From contig NZ_JAJITC010000002.1 of NCBI RefSeq assembly GCF_020881035.1, positions 434,001-498,000 of the forward strand: 64,000 nt of DNA, given 5' to 3'. Position 1 is the first letter of the stretch; the number at the start of each line of letters is the position of its first letter. Below the pieces are notes generated by a model. It was not told the DNA's origin, searched no databases, and saw only the letters and a program-made list of their open reading frames with translations. Below, in pieces: positions 53,243 to 63,700 of this stretch. Both the position numbers and the translations under genes were made by a program. Origin of the DNA: Paraburkholderia translucens. Lineage in GTDB: Bacteria > Pseudomonadota > Gammaproteobacteria > Burkholderiales > Burkholderiaceae.

Positions 53243-53426
53243 GCTCAATGGCACCGCAGCCGCGAGCGCCCGCGGCGCCCGCTCCCGCCAAATGCGTGGC
53301 CGTCGGCAGGCTCGCATGTCATCAGGTCTTCACCATTCTAACGATAATCGCAACCTACGCAGACGCCGCGTGTGCGGCAAACCACTACCGGGTTGGTCTG
53401 CGATTCTTTTCAGGCCCCAGCTATGG

Positions 53427-53432
53427 TGTAAT
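53427..53432 (+). promoter_or_regulatory. Candidate -10 box TGTAAT 6 nt before nadK
   Basis: One mismatch from TATAAT; the ATG is at 53439, without a Shine-Dalgarno sequence. Confidence 0.35.
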
Positions 53433-53438
53433 GCCGGC

Positions 53439-54341
53439 ATGCAAGTGACCAGCCAGTTCAAGACCGTCGCGCTCGTGGGGCGCAGCAATACGCCAGGCAT
53501 CGGCGAGCCGCTCACCGAACTCGCCGCGTGCATTGCGAAGCTCGGCCTCGAAGTCGTGTTCGAAGCCGACACCGCTGCCGAAATCGGTGTGACCGACTAC
53601 CCGACGCTGCCTCCCGGTGAGATCGGCGCGCGCGCCGACGTCGCCGTGGTGCTCGGCGGCGACGGCACGATGCTTGGCATCGGTCGCCAGCTCGCGCCGT
53701 ATCGCACGCCCTTGATCGGCATCAATCACGGGAGGCTCGGCTTCATCACCGACATTCCGATTTCCGACATGCGCGAGACCGTGCCGCAGATGCTGTCCGG
53801 CAATTTCGAGCGCGAGGAGCGCATGCTGCTGGAAGCGCGCATCGTGCGCGATGGCACGCCGATCTATCACGCGCTCGCGTTCAACGACGTGGTGGTCAAC
53901 CGTAGCGGCTTCTCGGGCATGGCGGAACTGCGCGTGTCGGTCGACGGACGCTTCATGTACAACCAGCGCTCGGACGGCCTGATCGTCGCGACGCCGACCG
54001 GCTCGACCGCGTACTCGCTGTCGTCGCAGGGGCCGATCCTGCATCCGCAACTGCAGGGCATCGTGCTCGTGCCGATTGCGCCGCACGCATTGTCGAACCG
54101 GCCGATCGTGCTGCCGGACGAATCGAAGGTCAGCATCCAGATCGTCTCCGGGCGCGAAGTCAACGTTAATTTCGACATGCAGTCATTCACGTCGCTGGAG
54201 CTCGGCGACACGATCGAAGTTCGCCGCTCGCGTCACACGGTGCCGATTCTGCATCCTGTCGGCTACAGCTATTACGCGACGCTGCGCAAGAAGCTGCACT
54301 GGCACGAGTACCCGTCGCACGAAGAAGACCCGAGGCCCTGA
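53439..54341 (+). CDS. nadK: NAD kinase
   Basis: 300 residues. Phosphorylates NAD to NADP. The GGDGTML motif ([16 protein letters not shown]), [13 protein letters not shown], the NE/ND-like FNDVVVNR and the [22 protein letters not shown] active-site loop are present. ATG 53439 chosen; the earlier open frame is non-homologous. Divergent from hrcA; recN follows 67 bp later. Confidence 0.98.
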   Translation: MQVTSQFKTVALVGRSNTPGIGEPLTELAACIAKLGLEVVFEADTAAEIGVTDYPTLPPGEIGARADVAVVLGGDGTMLGIGRQLAPYRTPLIGINHGRLGFITDIPISDMRETVPQMLSGNFEREERMLLEARIVRDGTPIYHALAFNDVVVNRSGFSGMAELRVSVDGRFMYNQRSDGLIVATPTGSTAYSLSSQGPILHPQLQGIVLVPIAPHALSNRPIVLPDESKVSIQIVSGREVNVNFDMQSFTSLELGDTIEVRRSRHTVPILHPVGYSYYATLRKKLHWHEYPSHEEDPRP

Positions 54342-54408
54342 GCGGCGCGTTCAAGCGCGCGCGCCGCCGCGGCCGTGACCCGAATCCCAAGCTCACCCGA
54401 CGACCTCC

Positions 54409-56076
54409 ATGCTTCGCCACCTCTCGATACGCGACTTCGTCATCGTCGCCGCGCTCGATCTCGAATTCGACAGCGGCTTTACCGTTTTCTCGGGCGAAAC
54501 CGGCGCCGGCAAGTCGATTCTGATCGACGCGCTCGCACTCGCGCTCGGCGCGCGCGCCGAGGCAAGCGTCGTGCGCACCGGCCAGAGCCGTGCCGACATC
54601 ACCGCGGAGTTCGAGACGCACGCGCTCGTCGATCAATGGCTCGACGCGCAGGCGCTCGGCGCAGCCGACGACGGCCAGCACGGCGGTACGGTGATGCTGC
54701 GGCGAGTGGTTGACGCGAGCGGCCGCTCGCGCGCATTCATCAACGGTACGGCGGCCACGCTCGCGCAGTTGCGCGAGGTCGGCGAAATGCTGGTGGACAT
54801 TCACGGCCAGCACGCGCACCAGTTGCTGATGCGCCCGGACGCGCAGCGCGAGCTGTTCGACACGCATGCGGGCCTGTCCGAGATGGCCGCCGCGGTCACG
54901 CGCGCATGGCGCACGTGGCGCGACAAGGCGCAAGCGGTCGAGCACGCGCAGACGCGCGATCGCGAGCTGCAACTCGAGCGCGAGCGACTCGCGTGGCAGC
55001 TCGCCGAGCTCGACAAGCTCGCGCCGCAACCGGGCGAATGGGAAGAAGTGAACACCGAGCATCGGCGGCTGTCGCATTCGGCGAATCTGATCGACGGCGT
55101 GCAGGGCGCGCTCGGTGCGCTGTCGGAATCGGACGACGCGATGATCACGCATCTCGGCTCGATCGTGACGAAGGTGCGCGACCTCGCGGAGATCGACCCG
55201 GCCCTGAACGACGTGCTCGCCGCGCTCGAACCGGCGGAAATCCAGTTGCAGGAAGCGGCGTATTCGCTGAGCCATTACGCGCAGAAGCTCGAGCTCGATC
55301 CCGAGCGGCTCGCGCAAGTCGAAAAGCGCCTCGACGCGCTGCACTCGGCCGCGCGCAAATTCCGCTTGCAACCCGAGACGCTCCCCGAAGAACACGAAGC
55401 GCGCCGCAAGCAATTGGCCGCGCTCGACGCGGCCGCCGACCTCGACGGCCTGCGCGCCGCCGAGGCGCAAGCGAAGGAAGCGTTCGTCGCGGAGGCGAAA
55501 AAGCTGTCGAAGGCGCGAGCGAAAGCGGGCAAGGCGCTCGGCGAGGCGGTCACGACCGGCATGCAGGAACTGTCGATGAAAGGCGGCAGCTTCGAAGTCG
55601 CGCTGGTGCCGCTGCCCGAAGGCGGCGCGCATGGGCTCGAGCAGATCGAGTTTCGCGTTGCCGGTCACGCCGGCGTGCCGCTGCGGCCGCTCGCGAAAGT
55701 TGCGTCCGGCGGCGAGCTGGCGCGTATCAGTCTTGCGCTCGCGGTGATCGCGAGCACGGCCAGCCCGACACCGACGCTGATCTTCGACGAAGTGGACACC
55801 GGTATCGGTGGCGCCGTGGCCGAAGTGGTCGGGCGGCTGCTGCAACAGCTCGGCGAGGCGCGCCAGGTGTTGTGCGTGACCCATCTGCCGCAGGTCGCCG
55901 CGCGCGGCGATCATCATTTCCAGGTCGCAAAGACCGGCGACGGCAAGGGCGGCACGCTCAGCAGCGTGACCTCGCTCGACAAGGCGAGCCGCATCGAGGA
56001 AGTCGCACGCATGCTCGGCGGCCTCGAAATCACCGCGACCACGCGCAAGCACGCAAAGGAAATGCTGACCGCCTGA
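54409..56076 (+). CDS. recN: DNA repair protein RecN
   Basis: 555 residues, SMC-like. Walker A GETGAGKSILIDAL near the N-terminus (about 29-42), two long coiled-coil segments (about 170-375) and the C-terminal ABC signature SGGELARISLAL with Walker B TLIFDEVDTGIGG. Works in double-strand break repair with RecA. Convergent with glnE. No SOS box was found in the short gap before it. Confidence 0.97.
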   Translation: MLRHLSIRDFVIVAALDLEFDSGFTVFSGETGAGKSILIDALALALGARAEASVVRTGQSRADITAEFETHALVDQWLDAQALGAADDGQHGGTVMLRRVVDASGRSRAFINGTAATLAQLREVGEMLVDIHGQHAHQLLMRPDAQRELFDTHAGLSEMAAAVTRAWRTWRDKAQAVEHAQTRDRELQLERERLAWQLAELDKLAPQPGEWEEVNTEHRRLSHSANLIDGVQGALGALSESDDAMITHLGSIVTKVRDLAEIDPALNDVLAALEPAEIQLQEAAYSLSHYAQKLELDPERLAQVEKRLDALHSAARKFRLQPETLPEEHEARRKQLAALDAAADLDGLRAAEAQAKEAFVAEAKKLSKARAKAGKALGEAVTTGMQELSMKGGSFEVALVPLPEGGAHGLEQIEFRVAGHAGVPLRPLAKVASGGELARISLALAVIASTASPTPTLIFDEVDTGIGGAVAEVVGRLLQQLGEARQVLCVTHLPQVAARGDHHFQVAKTGDGKGGTLSSVTSLDKASRIEEVARMLGGLEITATTRKHAKEMLTA

Positions 56077-56117
56077 GCTTGCGCCGCGTGCAGGCCACGA
56101 CATATGGCCTGGGCCGG

Positions 56118-56150
56118 CGTGGCCGGGACGTCACACCCATCCCGGCCACG
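56118..56150. terminator. 11-bp perfect inverted repeat between recN and glnE
   Basis: CGTGGCCGGGA (56118-56128) pairs with TCCCGGCCACG (56140-56150), 11-base loop, midway between convergent genes. No T-run, so it is a hairpin with possible termination or mRNA-protection role. Confidence 0.5.
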
Positions 56151-56182
56151 CGTGACGCGCTACGCAAGGCGCGTCAGCAACG

Positions 56183-58978
56183 TCACCCGAACACCCTCTT
56201 CCACAACGCCAGCACCGCTTCGCGTTCGGTCGCGACCAGCGCGGGATCGACCCGCGCCTTCTCCATCCCGTCGAGCCGCAGCGTGTGCTGCAGCTTGCGA
56301 TACCGCCGATACGCGGCGCCGACCGTCTCCGCTTCCACCTCGCTCATCAGCCCGAAACGCGACACCTCGCGCAGCAGCGCGATATTGCCGGTATTGCGAA
56401 TCAGCTCGGGATCGCGCGCCGCATGCAGCAGCACCCAGTACTGCACGGTGAACTCGATATCGACCATTCCGCCGCGGTCGTGCTTGAGGTCGAACAGCGC
56501 CGGCGTATGGTTCGGGTGTCCCGCCTCGACACGCGCGCGCATCTCGACGATCTCCTTCGCGAGCGGCGGCGCTTCGCGCGGCGTCGTCAGCACCTGTTCG
56601 CGGATTGCCTCGAACTTCGCGCCGATCTCCGTATCGCCCGCGCAGTAGCGTGCACGCGTCAGCGCCTGGTGCTCCCACACCCACGCGGTGTTCGCCGCGT
56701 CGCCCTCGCGCAGCTGGTAGCGGCGAAACGCGTCGAGATCGGTGACGAGCAGGCCCGACTCGCCATTCGGCCGCAGCCGCAGATCGACGTCGAACAGCGT
56801 GCCGGCGCCGGTCGCGGTCGTGAGCCACGTGATTAGGCGCCGCGTATAGGTGGCGTAGACGTCGGCCGCGGCATCGTCGGGATCGTCGTACAGGAAGATC
56901 AGATCGAGGTCCGACGCGTAGCCGAGCTCCTTGCCGCCCAGCTTGCCGTAGGCGATCACCGCGAAGCGCGGCGCGTCGCGGTGACGTTTGGGCAGTTGCT
57001 TCCACACGGCTTCGAGCGTCACGTCGAGCACCGCGTCGGCCAGCGCGGACAGCTGGTCGCTGACGTGCTCGACGGAGAGCTTGCCGGCCAGATCGATGAG
57101 CAGAATGCGAAACACCTCGGCCTGATGAGCGTGGCGCAACAGATCCATCTGCTGCTCGACGCCGTCGGCGGCCGCGAGCCGCCGGCGCAGCGTACGCTTG
57201 AATTCGGGCCAGTCGAACGGACTGTTGATCGCCTCGCCGTCGAGCAGCTCGTCGAGCAGTTGCGGATGGCGGATCAGATAGCCGGCCGCCCAGCGCGAGC
57301 CGCCCAGCACCGACAGCACCTGGTGGAGCGCCTGCGGATACTCGGTGAGCAGCGCCAGATACGCGCCGCGCCGGCTCACCGTCTCGAGCAGATCGAAAAA
57401 GCGCGCGACGGTATCGCCGCGGCGCCCGGCCGGCTCCAGCGTGCGCGCGGCTTCGAGCGCGCGCTGCGCGACGATATCGAAACGCTGCCGGCTGCGCTCG
57501 TTCAGGCCCGCGTAGCGCGACGAGCGCCACACCGCCTGCAGCCGCGCGAGCAGCGCGCCGGGCTCGGCCACCCCCAGTTCGACGAGGCGCTCGCGCAGCG
57601 CGTCCTCGGCGCTGTCGTCGGCCAGCGCACTGCTCCACACCCATGCGGCCGCGCCGTCTTCGGGCGCGGCGCAACCGTCGCGACCGCCCACCTTGTCGGC
57701 GAAAATCTGGTCGAACTGCTGTTCGACGAACTCGCGATGCGCGTCGAGCTTCGTCATCAATTGTGAATAGTCGTCGCAACCCATCGTGCGCGCGAGCGCC
57801 ACGCGGTCTTCGTCATCGACGGGCATCGCGTGGGTCTGCGCGTCGTTGCGGTATTGCAGACGATGCTCGAGCTCGCGCAGAAAGCGGTACGCCTGCGACA
57901 GCTTCAGGCAGACCGACGAGTCCATCAGCCCGTGAGTCGCCGCGTGGCGCAGTACCGCGAGCGTCGGCCGCACGCGAAAGCCGGCGTCCTGGCCGCCGCG
58001 GATCAGCTGGAACACCTGCGCGCTGAATTCGATTTCGCGGATACCGCCGCGGCCGAGCTTGATGTCGTCGGCCTTGTCGGGGCGCATCGAGGCGCGGCGC
58101 TGCGCCTCCTGGCGAATCTGCAGATGCAGCGCGCGAATCGCGCTGATCACGCCGAAGTCGAGATAGCGTCGATAGACGAACGGCGTGACGATCGCGTCGA
58201 GCTGCTTGTGCAGCCGCTGCGCCGCGGCGCTCGCCCCCTCGGATACGAGCCGCCCCTTGATCCACGCGTAGCGCTCCCACTCCCGCCCCTGCACGTAGAA
58301 ATATTCTTCGAGCATGCCGAGGCTGCACACGAGCGGCCCCGAATCGCCGTTCGGCCGCAGACGCATGTCGACGCGAAATACATAGCCGTCGGCGGTGACT
58401 TCGGCGAGCGCGCCGATCAGCCGCTTGCCGAGACGCGTGAAGAACTCCTGGGTCGCGATCGGCGAGCGTTGGCCGCCGGCGGTCTCGCCGTCGTCCTCAT
58501 AAACGAAGATCAGGTCGATGTCCGACGATACGTTCAGCTCGCGCCCACCGAGCTTGCCCATACCGACCACGCCGAGCGAGAGCCGTTCGCCCTGCGTGCC
58601 GCGCGGCTCGCCGTACAGCGCCTCGAGCTCGGCGCTCAGCACCGCCAGCGCGCGCTGGATCGTCGCTTCCGCGAGATCGGTCATCGCGCCGGTGACTTCG
58701 GCGATATCGGCCTCGCCGGCCAGATCGCGCTCCATCACCGCGCAGAACACTTCGGTGCGTAGCTGGCGCAGCGCGCGCTTCAGCGCGTCTTCGTTGAGCG
58801 GAGCACCGGCTGGCCCCGCCGCCTCGGCACACAATGCATCGAGACGCGCGTCGATGCGCTCGCGCGTCAGCGGCTCGTCGGCAAGCGCGCTGACACGCGC
58901 GACGAGTTGCGGGCGGGCCGCGGCAGCACGCGCGGCGTAGTGCGAATAGCTGGAACTGAGGAGAATGGCGTCAGTCAT
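56183..58978 (-). CDS. glnE: Bifunctional glutamine synthetase adenylyltransferase/adenylyl-removing enzyme
   Basis: 931 residues. Adds or removes AMP on glutamine synthetase according to nitrogen status. Two nucleotidyltransferase domains are seen: N-terminal LGVVGMGKLGGRELNVSSDIDLIFVYE (adenylyl-removing) and C-terminal FAVIAYGKLGGKELGYASDLDLIFLYD (adenylylating), each with GxxD-x-D carboxylates, and matching DLRLRPNG-type segments (DMRLRPNGDSGPLV, DLRLRPNGESGLLV). Ends QHTLRLDGMEKARVDPAL region. The start is uncertain by a few residues. Confidence 0.97.
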   Translation of the reverse strand: MTDAILLSSSYSHYAARAAAARPQLVARVSALADEPLTRERIDARLDALCAEAAGPAGAPLNEDALKRALRQLRTEVFCAVMERDLAGEADIAEVTGAMTDLAEATIQRALAVLSAELEALYGEPRGTQGERLSLGVVGMGKLGGRELNVSSDIDLIFVYEDDGETAGGQRSPIATQEFFTRLGKRLIGALAEVTADGYVFRVDMRLRPNGDSGPLVCSLGMLEEYFYVQGREWERYAWIKGRLVSEGASAAAQRLHKQLDAIVTPFVYRRYLDFGVISAIRALHLQIRQEAQRRASMRPDKADDIKLGRGGIREIEFSAQVFQLIRGGQDAGFRVRPTLAVLRHAATHGLMDSSVCLKLSQAYRFLRELEHRLQYRNDAQTHAMPVDDEDRVALARTMGCDDYSQLMTKLDAHREFVEQQFDQIFADKVGGRDGCAAPEDGAAAWVWSSALADDSAEDALRERLVELGVAEPGALLARLQAVWRSSRYAGLNERSRQRFDIVAQRALEAARTLEPAGRRGDTVARFFDLLETVSRRGAYLALLTEYPQALHQVLSVLGGSRWAAGYLIRHPQLLDELLDGEAINSPFDWPEFKRTLRRRLAAADGVEQQMDLLRHAHQAEVFRILLIDLAGKLSVEHVSDQLSALADAVLDVTLEAVWKQLPKRHRDAPRFAVIAYGKLGGKELGYASDLDLIFLYDDPDDAAADVYATYTRRLITWLTTATGAGTLFDVDLRLRPNGESGLLVTDLDAFRRYQLREGDAANTAWVWEHQALTRARYCAGDTEIGAKFEAIREQVLTTPREAPPLAKEIVEMRARVEAGHPNHTPALFDLKHDRGGMVDIEFTVQYWVLLHAARDPELIRNTGNIALLREVSRFGLMSEVEAETVGAAYRRYRKLQHTLRLDGMEKARVDPALVATEREAVLALWKRVFG

Positions 58979-59253
58979 CGAAAATCTGGCTCGCTCGTTG
59001 CATGATTGTATTTGCGCGGCGGTTTTAGACGGTGTCCGGATGTCGTCACGAAGTCGTCGTCGTAGCGTTCTGTTGAGTCATCGGCACACGGCGACAAGCG
59101 CGCCGAAGTCCGCCCCGGATGCCTTCGCGCAAGGCCCCTCGCGGTCCGCGAGGCAGCGTGCGGACAGGGTTTGCAGGAGGCCCGCCGACGCTTTGCCGTG
59201 TGTTACATTTCGTCGTTAACTCGCAAAACTACCATACGCCCAGCCGCCGCAGC

Positions 59254-62200
59254 ATGTCCGAGCGAAACGAATCCGCCGACCCGCAAGACCCATCGCAGGT
59301 CCGGCATCTGCGCGGAAGCGACCACATTGTGCTGCGTCGGACGTTGCGCGTGCTCGCCACGCTCGCACTCGTCCTCTATTTCATCGCGACCGGACTGTTC
59401 CTCGGCTTGCGCTACGTGGTGCTGCCGCGCGCCGATCTCTTCCGGCCGCGCATCGAAGCCGCCGTCTCCGACGCCCTGAACGCCCAATTCACGATCGGCC
59501 GCCTCGCGCCGCACTGGAGCGGCTTCCAGCCGGGGCTCGACGTTACGAACCTCGTCATCCGCGACCACGACGGCCGACCCGCGCTGACGATTCCGCACGC
59601 CACGGCGACGATGTCCTGGCGCTCGCTATGGCTGTTTCATCCTGCGCTGTCGAGTCTGATCGTCGATCAGCCGGACGTGCTGGTGTCGCGCAGCGAGGAC
59701 GGCGTGCTGTCAGTCGCGGGCGTGCCGGTGCCGACGCGCCACAGCGGCAACGCCATACTGACCACCTGGCTGCTGCGCCAGCAGGCGATCGTGGTGCGCG
59801 GCGGGGTGCTGCGCTGGCGCGACGCGACTCGCAAGGAGCCCGAACTCGCGCTGCGCGACATCCGCATCGCGATCCTCAATGACGGCTACGACCACCGCAT
59901 GGCGCTGCAGGCGCCGCCCGACGGCCAGGTGCTGAAAGGCCCGATCGATTTCCGCATGCACTTCCGTCACGCCCTGCTCTCCGCAATCGGCAAACCGATC
60001 AACTGGAACGGCCAGGCGTACGTCTCGACGGGCCCGGTCGATCTGCCAACGCTCGCGCGCTACGTCGCATTCCCGATCGAGACGTTCGCCGGCCGCGTCG
60101 ACAATGCAATCTGGATCGACTTCCGCGAAGGCCGCATGACCGAGGCGACCGGCCAGCTGGACGGCAACGACGTCGCGCTGCGCGTGCACCCGACCCAGCC
60201 GAAGCTGCTCCTGCCGGTCGCCCATTTTCGATGGCGCGTAGGAGCAGGCGAAGGCGACTACACGCTGCAGCTGTCGGACCTGAGAGCCGAGCTCGGCCAG
60301 CCGCCGCTCGAAGACGGCACCCCGCTCACGCGCATCCTGCACTTCGAGACCCTCGACGGCCGCTACCGAACCGCATCGCTCCAGCATGGGCAGCTTTTGA
60401 GAGTCAGCGGCGATCGCGTCGATCTCGGGATCCTCGCCGAATTCAGCCGCGCGCTGCCGCTGCCGCGGCGCCTGTTGAATGAACTCGTGCGTATCAATCC
60501 GCGCGGGCTCGTCGCGAACTATGTCATCGAGGTCGAGCGCAGCAAGCCGGAATCCGGCGAGTTCGGCGGCGACCGGCGGCCGGCGGGTTCGGAGCCGATC
60601 GAGCGTTATCGCTTCAAGGGCGATCTGCAGGGCATCAGCTTCGCCGCCCAGGAACCGGGGCCGGGCCTCACGCCGCGCGGACACCCGCGCGCCGGCGTCC
60701 CCGGCATCGAAAACCTGTGGGGCAATGTCGACGCCGACGAAAAAGGCGGCCGCGCGAACCTCGACACGTCCGACGTTGCGATCACGCTGCCAGGCGTGTT
60801 CGACGATCCGCGCCTCACGTTCGCCCATCTGCACGGCCGCGCCGACTGGACGATGGGTGCGAAGGCGCCGGGCGACACGCGTCCGGCGTTCGCGGTCAAG
60901 CTCAACGATTTCGGCGTATCGAACCCGGACGTCGAGGCCACCGTGACCGCGAGTTACAGCAATCCCGGCCACGGCCGCGGGTCGCTCGACCTGAAGGCCG
61001 ACTTCCAGCGCGCGCAGGTCACGCGCATTGCCCGCTATCTGCCCACAGCGGTCAGCGAAAAGCTGCGCATTTACCTCGGCCACGGATTGCAGGCTGGCGT
61101 GTCGCGTGGCGGCACGATCGAAGTGCACGGCGACCTGACCAAGTTCCCCTACGCGCGCGACCCCGACGCCGGGATCTTCCACATCGTCGCGCCCGTCACT
61201 GGCGGCAAATTCGATCCAACGCCGTTCCCGCCCCGCAAGATGCGCAACGGCACGCCAAACGTGTGGCCGCCGCTCGACGGCATCGACGGCGTGTTCGAGC
61301 TCAAGCAGAACCTGCTGCGCTTCGACATCGACCGGGGGCGCTACAAGCGCGTCGCGCTGACCGGCGTGAACGGCCGCATCGACGATCTCGGCACGAGAGG
61401 CTCGAACCTGATCATCCAGGGCAACGGCCGCGGCCCGCTCGCGGACATGCTCGACTACGTGAACGGCAGCTCGCTCGGCATCATGGCGCGGCATCAGACC
61501 GAGAAGATCCGTGCCGAAGGGTCGGCGTCGCTGGCGCTGAAGCTGACGATCCCGCGCACGCCGAAGCCGCATATCGGCGTCGAAGGCGCGCTCGGCTTCC
61601 AGAACAACCGCCTGAGCGCGAACAACGTGCCGCCGCTGTCGCAGCTCACCGGCCGGGTGCGTTTCACGGAGCGTTCGGCCGAGACCGAGCGGCTCTCCGG
61701 GCGCTTCCTCGGCGGCGACGTGCACGCGAACGGCGGCTTTCGCCAGGATGGCACGTACGCGCTCGCGCTCAACGGCCACATCGCTGTCGCTGCCGCGCGC
61801 GAGCTGAATCTGCGTGGTCCGGCTACGCAGGTGCTCACGCATATGAGCGGCAGCGCGCCGTATGCGCTGAGCGTCACCGGCGTGAAGGGCCGCCTGCCGC
61901 AAGTCAGCGCCAACTCCGATCTGACCGGGCTCGCGCTCGATTTTCCAGCGCCGTTCAAGAAGGCGGCCGGCACGCCGATGCCGCTCCGTTTCTCAGTCAA
62001 TCCGGCGACGGCGCCGGGCGAAGCCGGCCTCGAGCGCGCCGAACTGACGTTCGGGCCGGTCGCCGCCGCGTACCTGCTGCGCTATCAGCCGAGGGTGCAG
62101 CCCAATACGCCACCCACCGTCGTGCGCGGCGCGATTGGTGTGAACCGCCCCGCCGACCTGCCGTCCGAGGGCGTGGTCGCCGCCGTCGACGTCAAGGAGT

Positions 62201-63498
62201 TCCATGCCGACGCCTGGCGTGCGCTCATCGCGCAGCTGCGCGCGGCCGCGGCCGGTGCGAATGGGGCGAACGGCAGCAACACGGCCAGCAGCGCCGCCAC
62301 CCCCGCCGCCACCCCCGCCCCCGCGCCGAATCCGACGCTCACGCAATTCCTGCCGAATCGTTTCGCGCTGCACATCGACAAGCTGACGCTGCTCAAGCGC
62401 CACTGGGACAATGTGATCGTCGGCGCATCGCACACGGACCGCACGTGGCAGGCGAACATCGCGTCGAACCAGGTGTCCGGCCACGTATCGTGGCTGCCGG
62501 GCGCGACCCCCGATTCTCCGGGCGAGCTGCAGGCGCGCTTCGCGCGGATCGTGATTCCGTCGGTCGAGGACAGGGACCTGCTCGGCCCGGCGATGTCGGC
62601 GCCCGCTCTGAACATGCCGTCGATCGATCTGGTCGTGAACGAGCTGATCGTGCGCGATCGCAATGTCGGCCGGCTCGAGGTCGACGCACACAACTTCGAC
62701 GAAAACGGCGTGCCGGTCTGGCAGCTCGACAAGCTCGTCGTGACGAACCCCACCGCGACGCTCACCGCGACCGCGAACTGGCGCACGTCGACCGAGCTGC
62801 CCACGTCGGCCGACGAAACCACGCCGCGTCGCACCGTGTTCGATTTCAAGCTCGACGTCAAGGATGCCGGCGCGATGCTCGAACGCTTCGGTCTGCCGAG
62901 GACGCTCAAGGGCGGCACCGGCTCGCTTGCCGGCAAGGCCGTGTGGCAAGGCGGCCCGACCACGATCGACTATTCGACGCTGAACGGCAACCTGGCGCTC
63001 GATCTGCGCCACGGCCAGATCCTCAAGGTCGACCCGGGCGTCGCGACGCTGCTCGGCGTGCTGAGTCTGCAAAGCCTCGCGCGCATCGCCACGCTCGATT
63101 TCCGTGACGTGATCGGCGAAGGCCTGCCGTTTTCGAGTGTGACCGGGACCGCGCAGATTCATGACGGCATCGCCCGCACCGACAACTTCAGGATGGTGAC
63201 TGCGCCGGCACGCGCCGAGATGGTAGGCTCGGTCGACATCGCCCAGAGGACCCAGGACCTGCACCTGCACGTGGTGCCGACCGTCAGCGCCGGCTCCGCG
63301 GTGATCGTCGCGACGATCATCAATCCGCTGATCGGCCTCGGCGCGCTGGTCGCCGATGTCGCGTTGTCGCATGGGGTGTCGCAGGTGTTCGCGCGCGAGT
63401 ACGCGATCACCGGCTCGTGGTCGAAACCGCACATCGAGCGGGTCACGACCGAACGCGGTAAGATTGACGTTCCGGCTTCGACCGTGGAAGCGCACTAA
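59254..63498 (+). CDS. yhdP: Giant AsmA-like envelope protein YhdP
   Basis: 1414 residues. An N-terminal membrane span (LRVLATLALVLYFIATGLFLGLRYVVLP, about 30-60) anchors a huge periplasmic part made of repeating beta-strand/short-helix units typical of the AsmA-like/RBG bridge proteins (TIGR02099). An Ala/Pro-rich low-complexity stretch (about 1005-1030) interrupts it. The C-terminal part has PTVSAGSAVIVATIINPLIGL and ends with a basic tail. YhdP helps phospholipid transport to the outer membrane and maintains the permeability barrier. ATG 59254 chosen from the start of homology. Confidence 0.93.
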   Translation: MSERNESADPQDPSQVRHLRGSDHIVLRRTLRVLATLALVLYFIATGLFLGLRYVVLPRADLFRPRIEAAVSDALNAQFTIGRLAPHWSGFQPGLDVTNLVIRDHDGRPALTIPHATATMSWRSLWLFHPALSSLIVDQPDVLVSRSEDGVLSVAGVPVPTRHSGNAILTTWLLRQQAIVVRGGVLRWRDATRKEPELALRDIRIAILNDGYDHRMALQAPPDGQVLKGPIDFRMHFRHALLSAIGKPINWNGQAYVSTGPVDLPTLARYVAFPIETFAGRVDNAIWIDFREGRMTEATGQLDGNDVALRVHPTQPKLLLPVAHFRWRVGAGEGDYTLQLSDLRAELGQPPLEDGTPLTRILHFETLDGRYRTASLQHGQLLRVSGDRVDLGILAEFSRALPLPRRLLNELVRINPRGLVANYVIEVERSKPESGEFGGDRRPAGSEPIERYRFKGDLQGISFAAQEPGPGLTPRGHPRAGVPGIENLWGNVDADEKGGRANLDTSDVAITLPGVFDDPRLTFAHLHGRADWTMGAKAPGDTRPAFAVKLNDFGVSNPDVEATVTASYSNPGHGRGSLDLKADFQRAQVTRIARYLPTAVSEKLRIYLGHGLQAGVSRGGTIEVHGDLTKFPYARDPDAGIFHIVAPVTGGKFDPTPFPPRKMRNGTPNVWPPLDGIDGVFELKQNLLRFDIDRGRYKRVALTGVNGRIDDLGTRGSNLIIQGNGRGPLADMLDYVNGSSLGIMARHQTEKIRAEGSASLALKLTIPRTPKPHIGVEGALGFQNNRLSANNVPPLSQLTGRVRFTERSAETERLSGRFLGGDVHANGGFRQDGTYALALNGHIAVAAARELNLRGPATQVLTHMSGSAPYALSVTGVKGRLPQVSANSDLTGLALDFPAPFKKAAGTPMPLRFSVNPATAPGEAGLERAELTFGPVAAAYLLRYQPRVQPNTPPTVVRGAIGVNRPADLPSEGVVAAVDVKEFHADAWRALIAQLRAAAAGANGANGSNTASSAATPAATPAPAPNPTLTQFLPNRFALHIDKLTLLKRHWDNVIVGASHTDRTWQANIASNQVSGHVSWLPGATPDSPGELQARFARIVIPSVEDRDLLGPAMSAPALNMPSIDLVVNELIVRDRNVGRLEVDAHNFDENGVPVWQLDKLVVTNPTATLTATANWRTSTELPTSADETTPRRTVFDFKLDVKDAGAMLERFGLPRTLKGGTGSLAGKAVWQGGPTTIDYSTLNGNLALDLRHGQILKVDPGVATLLGVLSLQSLARIATLDFRDVIGEGLPFSSVTGTAQIHDGIARTDNFRMVTAPARAEMVGSVDIAQRTQDLHLHVVPTVSAGSAVIVATIINPLIGLGALVADVALSHGVSQVFAREYAITGSWSKPHIERVTTERGKIDVPASTVEAH

Positions 63499-63700
63499 GT
63501 TTGGCCGGGTTCGCGCGGTTTCGCCTCCCGGCAATCTCGCCTGTCCGCTCCGCCGTCGCCGGCGCCGCTGTCCCGCACCTCGCGGCCGCTCCTGCAGCCT
63601 CGCCGACTCAATGCGCCAACGGGGCCGAGCCAGCCCAGAACCATGCATGCGGCGCGCAGGTTTCGCGCCGCTGCCTTGCCGGGAGCCTTTCGACACGCTC

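Noticed and set aside
59710..61902. 730-residue minus-strand open frame opposite yhdP
   Set aside because: Antisense shadow; composition is Arg/Ala/Asp-rich without recognisable folds.
60717..63107. 796-residue plus-strand open frame inside yhdP
   Set aside because: Alternative-frame shadow, Arg-rich, no domain.
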